This document shows, one piece after another, positions 1 to 7,179 of a stretch of 20,482 bases of DNA (positions are counted from its first letter, which is position 1; every line of letters starts with the position of its first letter). The stretch comes from M0108 sp964523415. Its GTDB lineage: Bacteria; Pseudomonadota; Gammaproteobacteria; Chromatiales; Chromatiaceae. The notes beneath the pieces are model-generated. The model ran no database searches. It worked only from the letters and a program-made list of their open reading frames with translations, and was not told where the DNA came from. The stretch is taken from the NCBI GenBank assembly GCA_964523415.1, contig CAZFZB010000044.1:1-20482 (forward strand), read 5' to 3'. A program made the translations under genes and the position numbers.

Positions 1-2222
1 TCCCCTTCGACCTTAACTCGCACTGAGCCTCCATTGACCAGCCTTCCAAAAAGCAGTTCGCTGGCAAGGGGTTTTTTGATGTGTTCACGGATTATGCGGC
101 TCATGGGTCGAGCGCCCATACGTGCATCGTAACCTCGACTAGCAAGCCAAGCGCGAGCATCGCTATCCACGGTTAGACTTACCCTCTTTTCTAGTAATTG
201 TTGCTCCAGTTCGAAGAGGAACTTGTCCACAACATTGGCAATAGTTGCGGGCGATAGTGCGCCGAACTGGATAACGGCATCGAGTCTATTCCGGAACTCG
301 GGGGTAAAAAGACGCTTAATAACCTCCAAACTATCGGTAGCATGGTCCTGCTCAGTGAATCCGATGGACGGGCGACTGGACTCTGAAGCGCCTGCATTGG
401 TGGTCATCACCAGGACGACATGCCGAAAATCTGCTTTACGACCATTGTTATCGGTAAGGGTACCGTGGTCCATGACTTGCAGGAGCAGGTTGAAGACGTC
501 TGGATGGGCCTTCTCGACTTCGTCAAGAAGGAGTACGGCGTGAGGATGTTTGTTGATTTCTTCCGTAAGCAAGCCACCTTGATCAAAACCGACATAGCCG
601 GGAGGGGCACCGATGAGGCGCGAGACGGTATGCCGCTCCATGTATTCGGACATATCAAAACGAATCAACTGTAAACCCAGTATGCGGGCAAGTTGGCGCG
701 TCACCTCTGTCTTCCCGACACCAGTAGGCCCGGCGAAGAGAAAGGAGCCAATGGGCCTCTCTTCTTGACCTAGGCCGGAACGGCTCATGCGGATGGCGGC
801 AGTCAGGGTATCGATGGCCGCTTCCTGGCCATAGACCACCATCTTCAGGTCCCGATCCAGACAGCGTAGGGATTCGGTATCCGATGCCGAGACCTGCTTG
901 GGAGGAATGCGGGCTATCTTGGCGACGATGCGCTCGATATCCATGACATCAATACGTTTCTTACGTTTGGCCGCCGGCATGAGTTGTACATGGGCTCCAG
1001 CCTCATCGATGACATCGATGGCCTTGTCCGGGAGATGCCGGTCATTAATATGCTTGGCCGAAAGTTCCGCTGCCGCTCGTAGAGCTGGCTGTGTATAGCT
1101 AACCTGATGGTGCTCTTCAAAACGGCTCTTGAGGCCCTTGAGGATCTCCACTGTATCTTCAACGCTAGGTTCGCCAATATCGATCTTCTGAAAGCGTCGG
1201 GACAGTGCCCGGTCTTTCTCGAAGATGCCACGAAACTCCTGATACGTGGTGGAGCCGATACAGCGCAGGTCGCCGGAGGCCAGTACCGGCTTGATGAGAT
1301 TGGAGGCATCCATGGTTCCCCCCGAGGCGGAACCCGCACCAATGATGGTATGGATCTCGTCTATGAAGAGAATGGACTTAGGCTGACGCCTGAGTTGGGC
1401 GATGACCGCCTTGAGTCGTTTCTCGAAATCGCCCCGATACTTGGTGCCAGCAACCAGAGCGCCCAGGTCCAGCGCATAAATGACGGCATCCTCCAATACC
1501 TCGGGTACCTCTTTGTCCACAATGCGCCGCGCGAGACCCTCGGCAATGGCCGTCTTACCGACTCCGGCTTCTCCCACCAGCAAGGGGTTGTTCTTGCGGC
1601 GCCGGCAGAGGATTTGGAGGGTCCGCTCGATTTCGGCGTGACGGCCGATCAGGGGATCAATCAGGCCTTGACGCGCGAGTTCATTAAGATTGGAGGTAAA
1701 GCTTTCCAGAGGAGTGGGGCTTTCCTTACCTTCAGGACGCCGCTCCTCACCGGACTCACCCTGAACCTCCTCTTCCCCCCCCTCCCCTGGAACTTTAGAA
1801 ATGCCATGGGAAATATAATTGACCACATCTAGGCGGCTAATGTCCTGGCCATTGAGCAAGAAAACCGCTTGGGAATCCTGCTCGCTAAAGAGCGCGACCA
1901 AGACATTGGCTCCCGATACCTCCTTCTTGCCTGCGGACTGGACATGAAAGACCGCCCTTTGCAGGACGCGCTGAAAACCAATAGTAGGCTGGGTCTCACG
2001 CTTTTCTCCCGAGGGAACCAGCGGGGTAGTCTCCTCAATATAGAGGTTGATGTCAGATCTAAGCCTCCCTTCGTCCACGCCACAGGCCCGTAAGACCCTA
2101 GCCGCGCTGTGGTTATCGAGCAAGGCCAGGAGCAGATGCTCCACCGTCATGTATTCATGCCTGCGTTCTCGGGCCTGTTGGAAGGCATGGGTCAGCGTGA
2201 ACTCTAGATCTTTGCTCAGCAT
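1..2222 (-). CDS. clpA: ATP-dependent Clp protease ATP-binding subunit ClpA (3' end cut by window edge)
   Basis: ClpA is the AAA+ unfoldase that feeds substrates, including N-degron substrates brought by ClpS, into the ClpP peptidase in the cytoplasm. The minus-strand frame starts at ATG 2222 (MLSKDLEFTLTHAF) and stays open to base 1, giving 740 visible residues. E. coli ClpA has 758, so roughly 15-20 C-terminal residues lie outside. Seen in order: a Clp N domain, an acidic linker (GEGGEEEVQGESGEE, about residues 145-160), a first Walker A (GEAGVGKT, Lys about 223) with Walker B ILFIDEIHT, and a second Walker A (GPTGVGKTE, Lys about 504) with LLLDEVEKAHP. An IGF tripeptide at about 620-622 is the ClpP-docking loop; E. 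coli has IGL at 617-619. clpS lies 31 bp upstream on the same strand, so the two are probably co-transcribed. The clpA ribosome-binding site is weak. Confidence 0.97.
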   Translation of the reverse strand, partial: MLSKDLEFTLTHAFQQARERRHEYMTVEHLLLALLDNHSAARVLRACGVDEGRLRSDINLYIEETTPLVPSGEKRETQPTIGFQRVLQRAVFHVQSAGKKEVSGANVLVALFSEQDSQAVFLLNGQDISRLDVVNYISHGISKVPGEGGEEEVQGESGEERRPEGKESPTPLESFTSNLNELARQGLIDPLIGRHAEIERTLQILCRRRKNNPLLVGEAGVGKTAIAEGLARRIVDKEVPEVLEDAVIYALDLGALVAGTKYRGDFEKRLKAVIAQLRRQPKSILFIDEIHTIIGAGSASGGTMDASNLIKPVLASGDLRCIGSTTYQEFRGIFEKDRALSRRFQKIDIGEPSVEDTVEILKGLKSRFEEHHQVSYTQPALRAAAELSAKHINDRHLPDKAIDVIDEAGAHVQLMPAAKRKKRIDVMDIERIVAKIARIPPKQVSASDTESLRCLDRDLKMVVYGQEAAIDTLTAAIRMSRSGLGQEERPIGSFLFAGPTGVGKTEVTRQLARILGLQLIRFDMSEYMERHTVSRLIGAPPGYVGFDQGGLLTEEINKHPHAVLLLDEVEKAHPDVFNLLLQVMDHGTLTDNNGRKADFRHVVLVMTTNAGASESSRPSIGFTEQDHATDSLEVIKRLFTPEFRNRLDAVIQFGALSPATIANVVDKFLFELEQQLLEKRVSLTVDSDARAWLASRGYDARMGARPMSRIIREHIKKPLASELLFGRLVNGGSVRVKVEG

Positions 2223-2253
2223 AGCGGTACACCGATCTGGTATTCAGGGGTCT

Positions 2254-2577
2254 TCAAGCTTCTTCCATGGTACACATCAGAGGGTGCTGATGCCTTCGCG
2301 CAAAATCCATGACCTGTGCCACTTTGGTCTCAGCGACGTCACGCCCAAAGAGCCCGCAGACCCCTACTCCACGGGTATGGACATGTAACATGATTTGAGT
2401 AGCCTTTTCCCGACTCAAATGGAAAAAGGTTTCCAATACCTGAACAACGAATTCCATGGGGGTGAAGTCATCGTTCAGCAATAGTACTTTGTATCGGGGC
2501 GGTGGCCGCAGATCCGGTTTTGAATCCTGGACCGCTATTCCCCCCTCACGTTCCTTATTCACATTAGGTCCACTCAT
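2254..2577 (-). CDS. clpS: ClpS, N-degron adaptor of ClpAP
   Basis: ClpS binds N-terminal destabilising residues and delivers those proteins to ClpAP; it also changes ClpA substrate choice. The 107-residue product is collinear with E. coli ClpS (106 aa). It has a flexible N-terminal arm, then YKVLLLNDDFTPMEFVVQVL (the NDD/TPM substrate-pocket region), the REKATQIMLHVH helix, CGLFGRDVAETKV and the terminal HPLMCTMEEA. I prefer ATG 2577 (MSGPNVNK), which gives the usual length and has GGGA about 10 bases upstream. An in-frame ATG at 2595 would add six residues. It lies 31 bp upstream of clpA on the same strand and is divergent from cspD. This is the classic cspD-clpS-clpA arrangement of gammaproteobacteria. 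Confidence 0.96.
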   Translation of the reverse strand: MSGPNVNKEREGGIAVQDSKPDLRPPPRYKVLLLNDDFTPMEFVVQVLETFFHLSREKATQIMLHVHTRGVGVCGLFGRDVAETKVAQVMDFARRHQHPLMCTMEEA

Positions 2578-2613
2578 GTCAATGCGAAATCCCATGGAAT
2601 TGTAACTTTGTAT

Positions 2614-2641
2614 TTGACCCTTGCTATGAGGTCATTATACT
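2614..2641 (+). promoter_or_regulatory. Predicted sigma70 promoter of cspD
   Basis: On the plus strand TTGACC (2614-2619, 5 of 6 matches to the -35 consensus) is followed after 16 bp by TATACT (2636-2641, 5 of 6 to the -10). Transcription would begin near 2648, leaving a leader of about 224 bases before cspD. Long leaders are known for cspA-type cold shock genes. No transcript data are available, so this is a prediction from consensus alone. Confidence 0.5.
2634..2639 (-). promoter_or_regulatory. Predicted -10 element of the clpS-clpA promoter
   Basis: Read on the minus strand, bases 2639 to 2634 give a perfect TATAAT, placing a start site near 2627, about 50 bases before the clpS ATG at 2577. 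The -35 position at 16-18 bp spacing shows no good TTGACA match, so an activator or another sigma factor may be involved. The element shares bases with the -10 of the opposing cspD promoter. Confidence 0.4.
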
Positions 2642-2871
2642 TCGCTCTCAAGGGATCGACTCGCACATAAGGCAGGAAGCCATAGAAAAACAAGAAGGTT
2701 GCCCATACGAATCGGAGCGCCTCGATCATACCCTGAACCAAGTGGTATCTAGAAAACCCAACGGCTTGGGGAGTTGTAAAGTCCCTGAATATGGCAACGG
2801 GAGGAGCTTGTTCAGGGGCAAGAAATTCTAACAGGGGGAACACCCCACCATCTCCCGGAGGAGTAGCAGCG

Positions 2872-3078
2872 ATGATGACCGGTACGGTAAAATGGTTTAA
2901 TAATGCCAAAGGATATGGCTTCGTGAAGGCCGATGAAAAGGACGATGACGTTTTTGTTCACTTCTCGGCCATCGACATGGAGGGCTATCGAACCCTCAAG
3001 GAGGGGCAGAAGGTTCAGTTCGAGATTACCCAAGGACCCAAGGGTCTCCACGCCGCCCGCGTAAACCGCCTTAATTAG
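2872..3078 (+). CDS. cspD: Cold shock domain protein, CspD type
   Basis: This is a single cold-shock (OB-fold) domain protein of 68 residues that binds single-stranded nucleic acid. It carries the RNP1-like KGYGFV and RNP2-like VFVHF motifs. The remainder (GTVKWFNNAKGYGF, YRTLKEGQKVQFE, QGPKGLHAARV) fits CspD closely; E. coli CspD (74 aa) is known as a stationary-phase inhibitor of replication. The start at 2872 (two ATG codons in tandem, 2872 and 2875) is set by GGAGGAG at 2857-2863. The frame is open back to an ATG at 2791, but that start lacks a ribosome-binding site and would add a non-conserved tail. Its position opposite clpS-clpA supports CspD rather than another Csp paralogue. An intrinsic terminator follows directly. 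Confidence 0.93.
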   Translation: MMTGTVKWFNNAKGYGFVKADEKDDDVFVHFSAIDMEGYRTLKEGQKVQFEITQGPKGLHAARVNRLN

Positions 3079-3088
3079 AAAATAACAA

Positions 3089-3125
3089 CCCGCGCTCCCT
3101 ATTGTTCAGGAGCGCGGGGTTTTTA
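3089..3125 (+). terminator. Intrinsic terminator of cspD, possibly bidirectional
   Basis: CCCGCGCTCC (3089-3098) and GGAGCGCGGG (3109-3118) form a perfect 10-bp GC-rich stem with a 10-base loop, followed by GTTTTTAT. It starts 10 bases after the cspD stop. On the minus strand the stem is followed by TTGTTATTTT, so it could also stop read-through from icd, whose stop lies about 130 bp away. The 3126-3246 stretch shows nothing else. Confidence 0.9.
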
Positions 3126-3246
3126 TCCTGTTCCCTTGTGAATTTCATCCGCGATGCGAGATTCTATCAAGCGGTGGGCCTTGGATATTCGGCAGGGAAA
3201 AGCTCAGTGCTTACCCTACCCCTGATTGCCTCCGTCGAGGTGTGCG

Positions 3247-4503
3247 CTACATGTTGGCAATCACCGCCTCACCGAAGGCTGAACAACTCAATTTAGTGGC
3301 ACCAGGCATCAAGCGTTCCAGATCGTAAGTTACGGTCTTGGCAAGGATAGCCCCCTCTACGCCCCGAATAATGAGGTCCGCAGCCTCGGTCCAGCCCAGG
3401 TGACGCAGCATCATCTCTGCAGAGAGAATGATAGAACTTGGGTTGACTTGGTCCTTCCCAGCATACTTGGGGGCGGTGCCATGCGTCGCCTCAAACATGG
3501 CCACGGAATCGGATAAATTGGCTCCGGGGGCCAGGCCTATGCCGCCAACCTGTGCCGCCAGAGCATCAGAGATGTAGTCGCCATTCAGATTGAGCGTGGC
3601 AATGACGTCGTATTCCTTGGGTCGCAGTAGAATCTGCTGCAGGAAGGCATCGGCAATCACATCCTTGATGATGATCTCACGGCCACTTTTGGGGTTAGTC
3701 ATCGAGCACCAGGGACCGCCATCGATTTCCTCAGCGCCAAATTCCTCTCTAGCCAATTCATAACCCCAGGTTTTGAAGGCGCCTTCCGTGAACTTCATGA
3801 TATTGCCCTTATGCACCAAGGTCACGGAGTCACGATCGTTATCGATGGCGTACTGGATCGCCTTACGCATGAGGCGTTTTGTGCCCTCGGAAGACACGGG
3901 TTTGACACCGATACCGGAGGTCTCGGGAAAACGGATCTTGGTGACACCCATCTCGCTCTGAAGGAAATCTACCACCTTTTTTGCCTCGGGCGACCCCGCC
4001 TGCCACTCGATCCCCGCATAGATGTCTTCGGAGTTCTCACGGAAGATCACCATATCCGTGTTCTCCGGTTCCTTGACCGGACTGGGTGTCCCTTGAAAAT
4101 AGCGAACAGGCCGTAAACAGACGTAAAGATCTAGCTGTTGACGCAAGGCTACGTTCAGGGAACGGATGCCACCGCCAACAGGTGTCGTCAGAGGCCCTTT
4201 GATCGAGACCACGTACTCACGGATTGCGTCCATGGTTTCAGCTGGTAACCAGACGTCGTCTCCATAGATTTTTGTCGATTTTTCACCGGCATAGATCTCC
4301 ATCCACTGGATTTGGCGGTTGTCAAGGTAGGCCTTGGACACTGCGGCATCCACCACCTTTATCATGACTGGGGTGATATCGACGCCCGTGCCATCCCCCT
4401 CAATATAGGGAATGATGGGCTTATTAGGGACCAGGAGGGCATAATTGCTATCAACCTGGATCTTATCACCGCTGGCAGGCACCTGAATTTTATCGTAGGC
4501 CAT
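3247..4503 (-). CDS. icd: NADP-dependent isocitrate dehydrogenase
   Basis: Cytoplasmic TCA-cycle enzyme converting isocitrate and NADP+ to 2-oxoglutarate, CO2 and NADPH. The 418 residues match E. coli Icd (416 aa) throughout, with a +2 offset. Visible substrate residues are Ser115, Asn117 and Arg121 in GGGIRSLNVALRQ, Arg131, Arg155 (FRENSEDIY) and Tyr162. Ser115 is the residue equivalent to the AceK phosphorylation site Ser113. LVHKGNIMKFTEG holds the catalytic Lys. HGTAPKYAGKDQVNP carries the Lys-Tyr pair that marks NADP rather than NAD specificity. The ATG at 4503 has AGAG about 10 bases upstream. It is divergent from mnmA. No aceK gene is in the window, so phosphorylation control is possible but unproven. 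Confidence 0.98.
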   Translation of the reverse strand: MAYDKIQVPASGDKIQVDSNYALLVPNKPIIPYIEGDGTGVDITPVMIKVVDAAVSKAYLDNRQIQWMEIYAGEKSTKIYGDDVWLPAETMDAIREYVVSIKGPLTTPVGGGIRSLNVALRQQLDLYVCLRPVRYFQGTPSPVKEPENTDMVIFRENSEDIYAGIEWQAGSPEAKKVVDFLQSEMGVTKIRFPETSGIGVKPVSSEGTKRLMRKAIQYAIDNDRDSVTLVHKGNIMKFTEGAFKTWGYELAREEFGAEEIDGGPWCSMTNPKSGREIIIKDVIADAFLQQILLRPKEYDVIATLNLNGDYISDALAAQVGGIGLAPGANLSDSVAMFEATHGTAPKYAGKDQVNPSSIILSAEMMLRHLGWTEAADLIIRGVEGAILAKTVTYDLERLMPGATKLSCSAFGEAVIANM

Positions 4504-4559
4504 ATCGTCTTTCTCTTAAGGGTTGAAAATTGGGGTTAGTCTAGCACCCGATCCGGGGC

Positions 4560-4577
4560 TTGCGTACAGCTACGCAA
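4560..4577. promoter_or_regulatory. Perfect inverted repeat (operator-like) between icd and mnmA
   Basis: TTGCGTA-cagc-TACGCAA is a perfect 7-bp inverted repeat with a 4-base centre. On the minus strand it lies just downstream of a TATTAT box (4583-4578), so it would cover the icd transcription start if that box is real. No T-tract follows it on either strand, which argues against a terminator. The regulator is unknown. Confidence 0.4.
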
Positions 4578-4658
4578 ATAATATGCCTCCTAAAGCCGGA
4601 AATCATTCGCCCCCTTGAGTTGTCGCAGAAACATATTATTAATCAATTATATAAATCA

Positions 4659-5780
4659 ATGCATTTTCCACCCACACCCTCTGTTGATTCCACTTGGAGC
4701 CCCATCATGGTTGGCCTCTCGGGTGGAGTGGATTCATCGGTGGCGGCCTTGCTCCTGCTCGAACAGGGCTATCGGGTTGAAGGGCTCTTCATGAAGAATT
4801 GGGAGGAGGACGATGATATCGAGTATTGCGCGGCAGCGGCGGACCTCAGGGATGCGGTAGCGGTCGCGACACGACTCGGCATTCCCCTAAGTACCGTCAA
4901 CTTTGCAACTGAATATTGGGATCGGGTTTTTTCCAATTTTCTAGCGGAGTACCAGGCCAACCGCACACCCAACCCAGATATACTTTGCAATCGGGAAATA
5001 AAGTTTCGCGCCTTTCTGGATCATGCCCTTGGCCTTGGCTTTCAACGGATAGCCTCCGGTCACTACGCTCGCCTAGTCGAGGATACGCAGGGCTACCACC
5101 TCTGCCAGAGCCGAGATCCGGACAAGGATCAAACCTATTTTCTCCACCTACTGGATCAGGAACAGCTAGCCCATGCCCTCTTCCCCCTCGGGGACCTGAA
5201 AAAGCAAGAGGTTCGCGCCCTTGCGCGGCACGCAGGGCTAACCACAGCATCAAAAAAAGATAGCACCGGCATCTGTTTCATTGGCGAGCGCCGTTTTAGC
5301 GACTTCCTTTCCCGTTATGTTCCCCCCAACCCGGGTTCCATCGAAACACCTGAAGGGCTGTGCCTCGGCGAACACCCAGGGCTCGCCTATTTCACGCTTG
5401 GCCAGCGCCAGGGGTTAGGCATAGGTGGCCTGGCGGGAGGTCTAGAGGCGCCATGGTTCGTAGCCGCCAAGGATGCGGCCCGGAACACCCTGATTGTCGT
5501 TCAAGGACATGACCACCCCCTTCTGCTCAGCCATAGCCTGGCCGCCAGCCGGATGCACTGGATAAGCGGTAAGCCACCTTGCGACCCACCCTTCCCCTGC
5601 CAGGCACGCTTGCGGCATCGTCAGCCCTTGCAGCCCTGCTGGATCGAAGAGATCACAGGGGATCAGGTCAGAATCCGGTTTTCCCAGCCTCAAAGGGCCG
5701 TCACACCTGGTCAGGCAGCGGTCGTATATTTAGGTGAAGAATGCCTGGGTGGAGGCATTATCGAGACCATGGAATCCTAA
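4659..5780 (+). CDS. mnmA: tRNA-specific 2-thiouridylase MnmA
   Basis: Adds sulfur to C2 of wobble uridine 34 in tRNA-Lys, -Glu and -Gln, using ATP and persulfide delivered by the IscS/Tus relay; cytoplasmic. The product is 373 aa from ATG 4659. It has an N-terminal PP-loop (LSGGVDSS, about residues 20-27), FMKNWEEDDD, the nucleophile Cys110 in NPDILCNREIKF, the persulfide Cys206 in KDSTGICFIGER, LGQRQGLGIGG, and a C-terminal beta-barrel ending CLGGGIIE. The start is uncertain. ATG 4659 keeps the full first beta-strand but has no ribosome-binding site and follows an AT-rich stretch. ATG 4707 has GGAG at a good distance, yet would begin right at the PP-loop strand. hflD follows 79 bp downstream, as in E. 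coli. Confidence 0.97.
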   Translation: MHFPPTPSVDSTWSPIMVGLSGGVDSSVAALLLLEQGYRVEGLFMKNWEEDDDIEYCAAAADLRDAVAVATRLGIPLSTVNFATEYWDRVFSNFLAEYQANRTPNPDILCNREIKFRAFLDHALGLGFQRIASGHYARLVEDTQGYHLCQSRDPDKDQTYFLHLLDQEQLAHALFPLGDLKKQEVRALARHAGLTTASKKDSTGICFIGERRFSDFLSRYVPPNPGSIETPEGLCLGEHPGLAYFTLGQRQGLGIGGLAGGLEAPWFVAAKDAARNTLIVVQGHDHPLLLSHSLAASRMHWISGKPPCDPPFPCQARLRHRQPLQPCWIEEITGDQVRIRFSQPQRAVTPGQAAVVYLGEECLGGGIIETMES

Positions 5781-5816
5781 CGATTGGCCAATTGAACTTT
5801 TCCCCGTTAGGATTTC
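5771..5816 (+). terminator. Hairpin spanning the mnmA stop codon (attenuator-like)
   Basis: AATCCTAACG (5773-5782) and CGTTAGGATT (5805-5814) are a perfect 10-bp inverted repeat. A G-U and a G-C pair extend it to 12 bp (5771-5816). The 22-base loop contains the self-complementary ATTGGCCAAT. The mnmA TAA is inside the left arm. The stem is followed by a weak T-rich stretch (TCTTTGTCATT), so partial termination between mnmA and hflD is possible, as is an mRNA-end or processing role. Confidence 0.45.
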
Positions 5817-5859
5817 TTTGTCATTCTCACCTTCCGGTAGCCTTCAGATTGCCAAACCC

Positions 5860-6486
5860 ATGATCTACACCGATCAAGACCGCCTCATCGCCTTGGGGGC
5901 CATCTACCAAGCCAGCCTCTGTGTGCGCCAGATTGCCAGGAAGGGCACGGTGGACACGGACCTCATGGAGCCTTGCATCTACAGCTTGTTCCAAACTGAC
6001 GCCGATTCTACCGCCGACATCTTCGGCCCAATAGGCGCCCTCACGCCCGGTGTTCGGGAACTGGCTAACCAACTCAGCGGGAAGACCCCCAAGGATCTGG
6101 AATACACACGCTACCTGCTCGCCCTGTTGAAACTGGATTCCGTGCTCAAGGGTCGCCCGACCATGATCAAGCAAATTGCCCTTGGCATCGAGGAGGCTCG
6201 TGCCAAACTGGTGCATTTCCCCATGCTGCACCCCAACCTGCTAGCCCACTTGGCAGAAATCTACAGTCAGACCGTCAGCCAACTCCATCCGCGCATCATG
6301 GTGAAAGGGGAGCCCAATTTTCTACAGAATCCCAACAACCAGAATCGCATCCGTGCCCAGTTGTTGGCGGGCATACGTGCGGCCTGGCTTTGGCGTCAGG
6401 TGGGAGGCAGCCGCTGGAAGATCCTCTTCGGGCGGCAGAAGCTACTCGCAGCAGCCCATCATTACCTGCGCATCAATACTCATTAA
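5860..6486 (+). CDS. hflD: HflD, high-frequency lysogenization protein homologue
   Basis: HflD is a peripheral inner-membrane protein. In E. coli it binds the lambda CII activator; its own cellular role is not settled. The 208-residue product aligns along its whole length with E. coli HflD (213 aa). Shared features are the N-terminal helix (ALGAIYQASLCVRQIA), the ELTRY-like EYTRYLLALLKLD, an HPRIMVKGEP-type segment and the signature LLAGIRAAWLWRQVGGSRW near the C-terminus. The start at ATG 5860 (MIYTDQDRL) gives the usual N-terminus; no clear ribosome-binding site precedes it. It sits 79 bp after mnmA with a hairpin between. purB, the usual next gene, is absent; a zinc-ribbon gene follows instead. 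Confidence 0.93.
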   Translation: MIYTDQDRLIALGAIYQASLCVRQIARKGTVDTDLMEPCIYSLFQTDADSTADIFGPIGALTPGVRELANQLSGKTPKDLEYTRYLLALLKLDSVLKGRPTMIKQIALGIEEARAKLVHFPMLHPNLLAHLAEIYSQTVSQLHPRIMVKGEPNFLQNPNNQNRIRAQLLAGIRAAWLWRQVGGSRWKILFGRQKLLAAAHHYLRINTH

Positions 6487-6502
6487 ACCTGGAGGCAAGG
6501 GC

Positions 6503-6799
6503 ATGGGTACGGACATCATTGGTCACTGCTGGAACTGTGGCCGGGATTTGACGCAGAGCGACTACGGCCGCGAGACCCTTTGCCTGGGATGCGGGAAGGC
6601 CACCCGTGTTTGCCGCAACTGTCGTCAGTTCGCCCCCGGGCGACCTAACGCCTGCCTCGAGCCTATGACCGAACTGGTTACAGAAAAGGAAAAGGCCAAC
6701 TTCTGCGAATTATTCGATCCCGCTGAGGGCCCGAGGTTCGGCGGTGGCCAGTCCAGGGCTGCTGACCTGCTCCAGCGGGCTCATGATCTCTTTAAATAG
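6503..6799 (+). CDS. Small Cys-rich double zinc-ribbon-like protein of unknown function
   Basis: A 98-residue soluble protein starting at ATG 6503, with GGAGG at 6491-6495 at ideal spacing, 16 bp after the hflD stop and so probably in its operon. It carries eight cysteines as CWNC (9/12), CLGC (27/30), CRNC (37/40), Cys51 and Cys68 in the segment KANFCELFDP. That is enough for two tetrahedral zinc sites. I recall similar conserved, uncharacterised proteins with the same CxxC spacing and a KANFC ending in other proteobacteria, but know no assigned function. The Cys-free tail (GGGQSRAADLLQRAHDLF) looks helical. Its 3' end overlaps the convergent folB by 8 bp. A metal-binding or RNA/protein-binding role is inference only. 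Confidence 0.85.
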   Translation: MGTDIIGHCWNCGRDLTQSDYGRETLCLGCGKATRVCRNCRQFAPGRPNACLEPMTELVTEKEKANFCELFDPAEGPRFGGGQSRAADLLQRAHDLFK

Positions 6800-7151
6800 A
6801 GCGCTCCCCTCGTTCGATGCAGATACCCACATCCGTGGCGCCCTTGACTGCACCGATCTTGTTGATGCTAAGCCGCAGCCAGGGAACGCCAAATTCTTCA
6901 CGCAGCATGGTCGCGCAGCGTTCCGCCAGAGTCTCAACCAGTTCGAAACGGCTTTCAGTTACGAACGTCCTGATGCGATCGGAAACCCGATGATAGTCGA
7001 GGGCATCCTCGATCCGATCCGAGGCCGCCCCCCTGGCCACATCCGTGCCCATCTCGAGATCCAGTATCAAGGGCTGTTGAATCTGTTTTTCCCAATCGTA
7101 AACGCCGATGGTAGCCTCGATGCGTAACCCGCGCAAAAACACCATATCCAT
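6792..7151 (-). CDS. folB: Dihydroneopterin aldolase FolB
   Basis: Converts 7,8-dihydroneopterin to 6-hydroxymethyl-7,8-dihydropterin and glycolaldehyde in folate synthesis; cytoplasmic homo-oligomer. The 119 residues match E. coli FolB (122 aa) including numbering. GVYDWEKQIQQ gives Glu21, LVETLAE gives Glu73, and INKIGAV gives the catalytic Lys98. GDTDVGICIER-like ATDVGICIER closes the domain. I start at ATG 7151 (MDMVFLRGL) because GGAGG lies 5 bases upstream; the frame is open to 7193 but the extra 14 residues are not conserved. It is divergent from queG, with an inverted repeat in the shared gap. Its last 8 bp overlap the convergent zinc-ribbon gene. Confidence 0.96.
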   Translation of the reverse strand: MDMVFLRGLRIEATIGVYDWEKQIQQPLILDLEMGTDVARGAASDRIEDALDYHRVSDRIRTFVTESRFELVETLAERCATMLREEFGVPWLRLSINKIGAVKGATDVGICIERGERSI

Positions 7152-7179
7152 GACTTCCTCCGTCCGGAAAAAACCGATG

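Noticed and set aside
1107..1832. 241-codon plus-strand open frame
   Set aside because: Lies antisense to the ClpA AAA domain; no start signal and no protein-like features.
2791..2871. In-frame 27-residue N-terminal extension of cspD from ATG 2791
   Set aside because: No ribosome-binding site at 2791, low-complexity sequence without family match, and a perfect GGAGGAG before ATG 2872.
4634..4654. AT-rich TATTAT/TATATA stretch as mnmA promoter
   Set aside because: No acceptable -35 at 16-18 bp spacing; noted only as symmetric boxes.
4707..5780. Alternative mnmA start at ATG 4707 with GGAG upstream
   Set aside because: It would remove the start of the first beta-strand before the PP-loop; kept only as an alternative in the mnmA entry.
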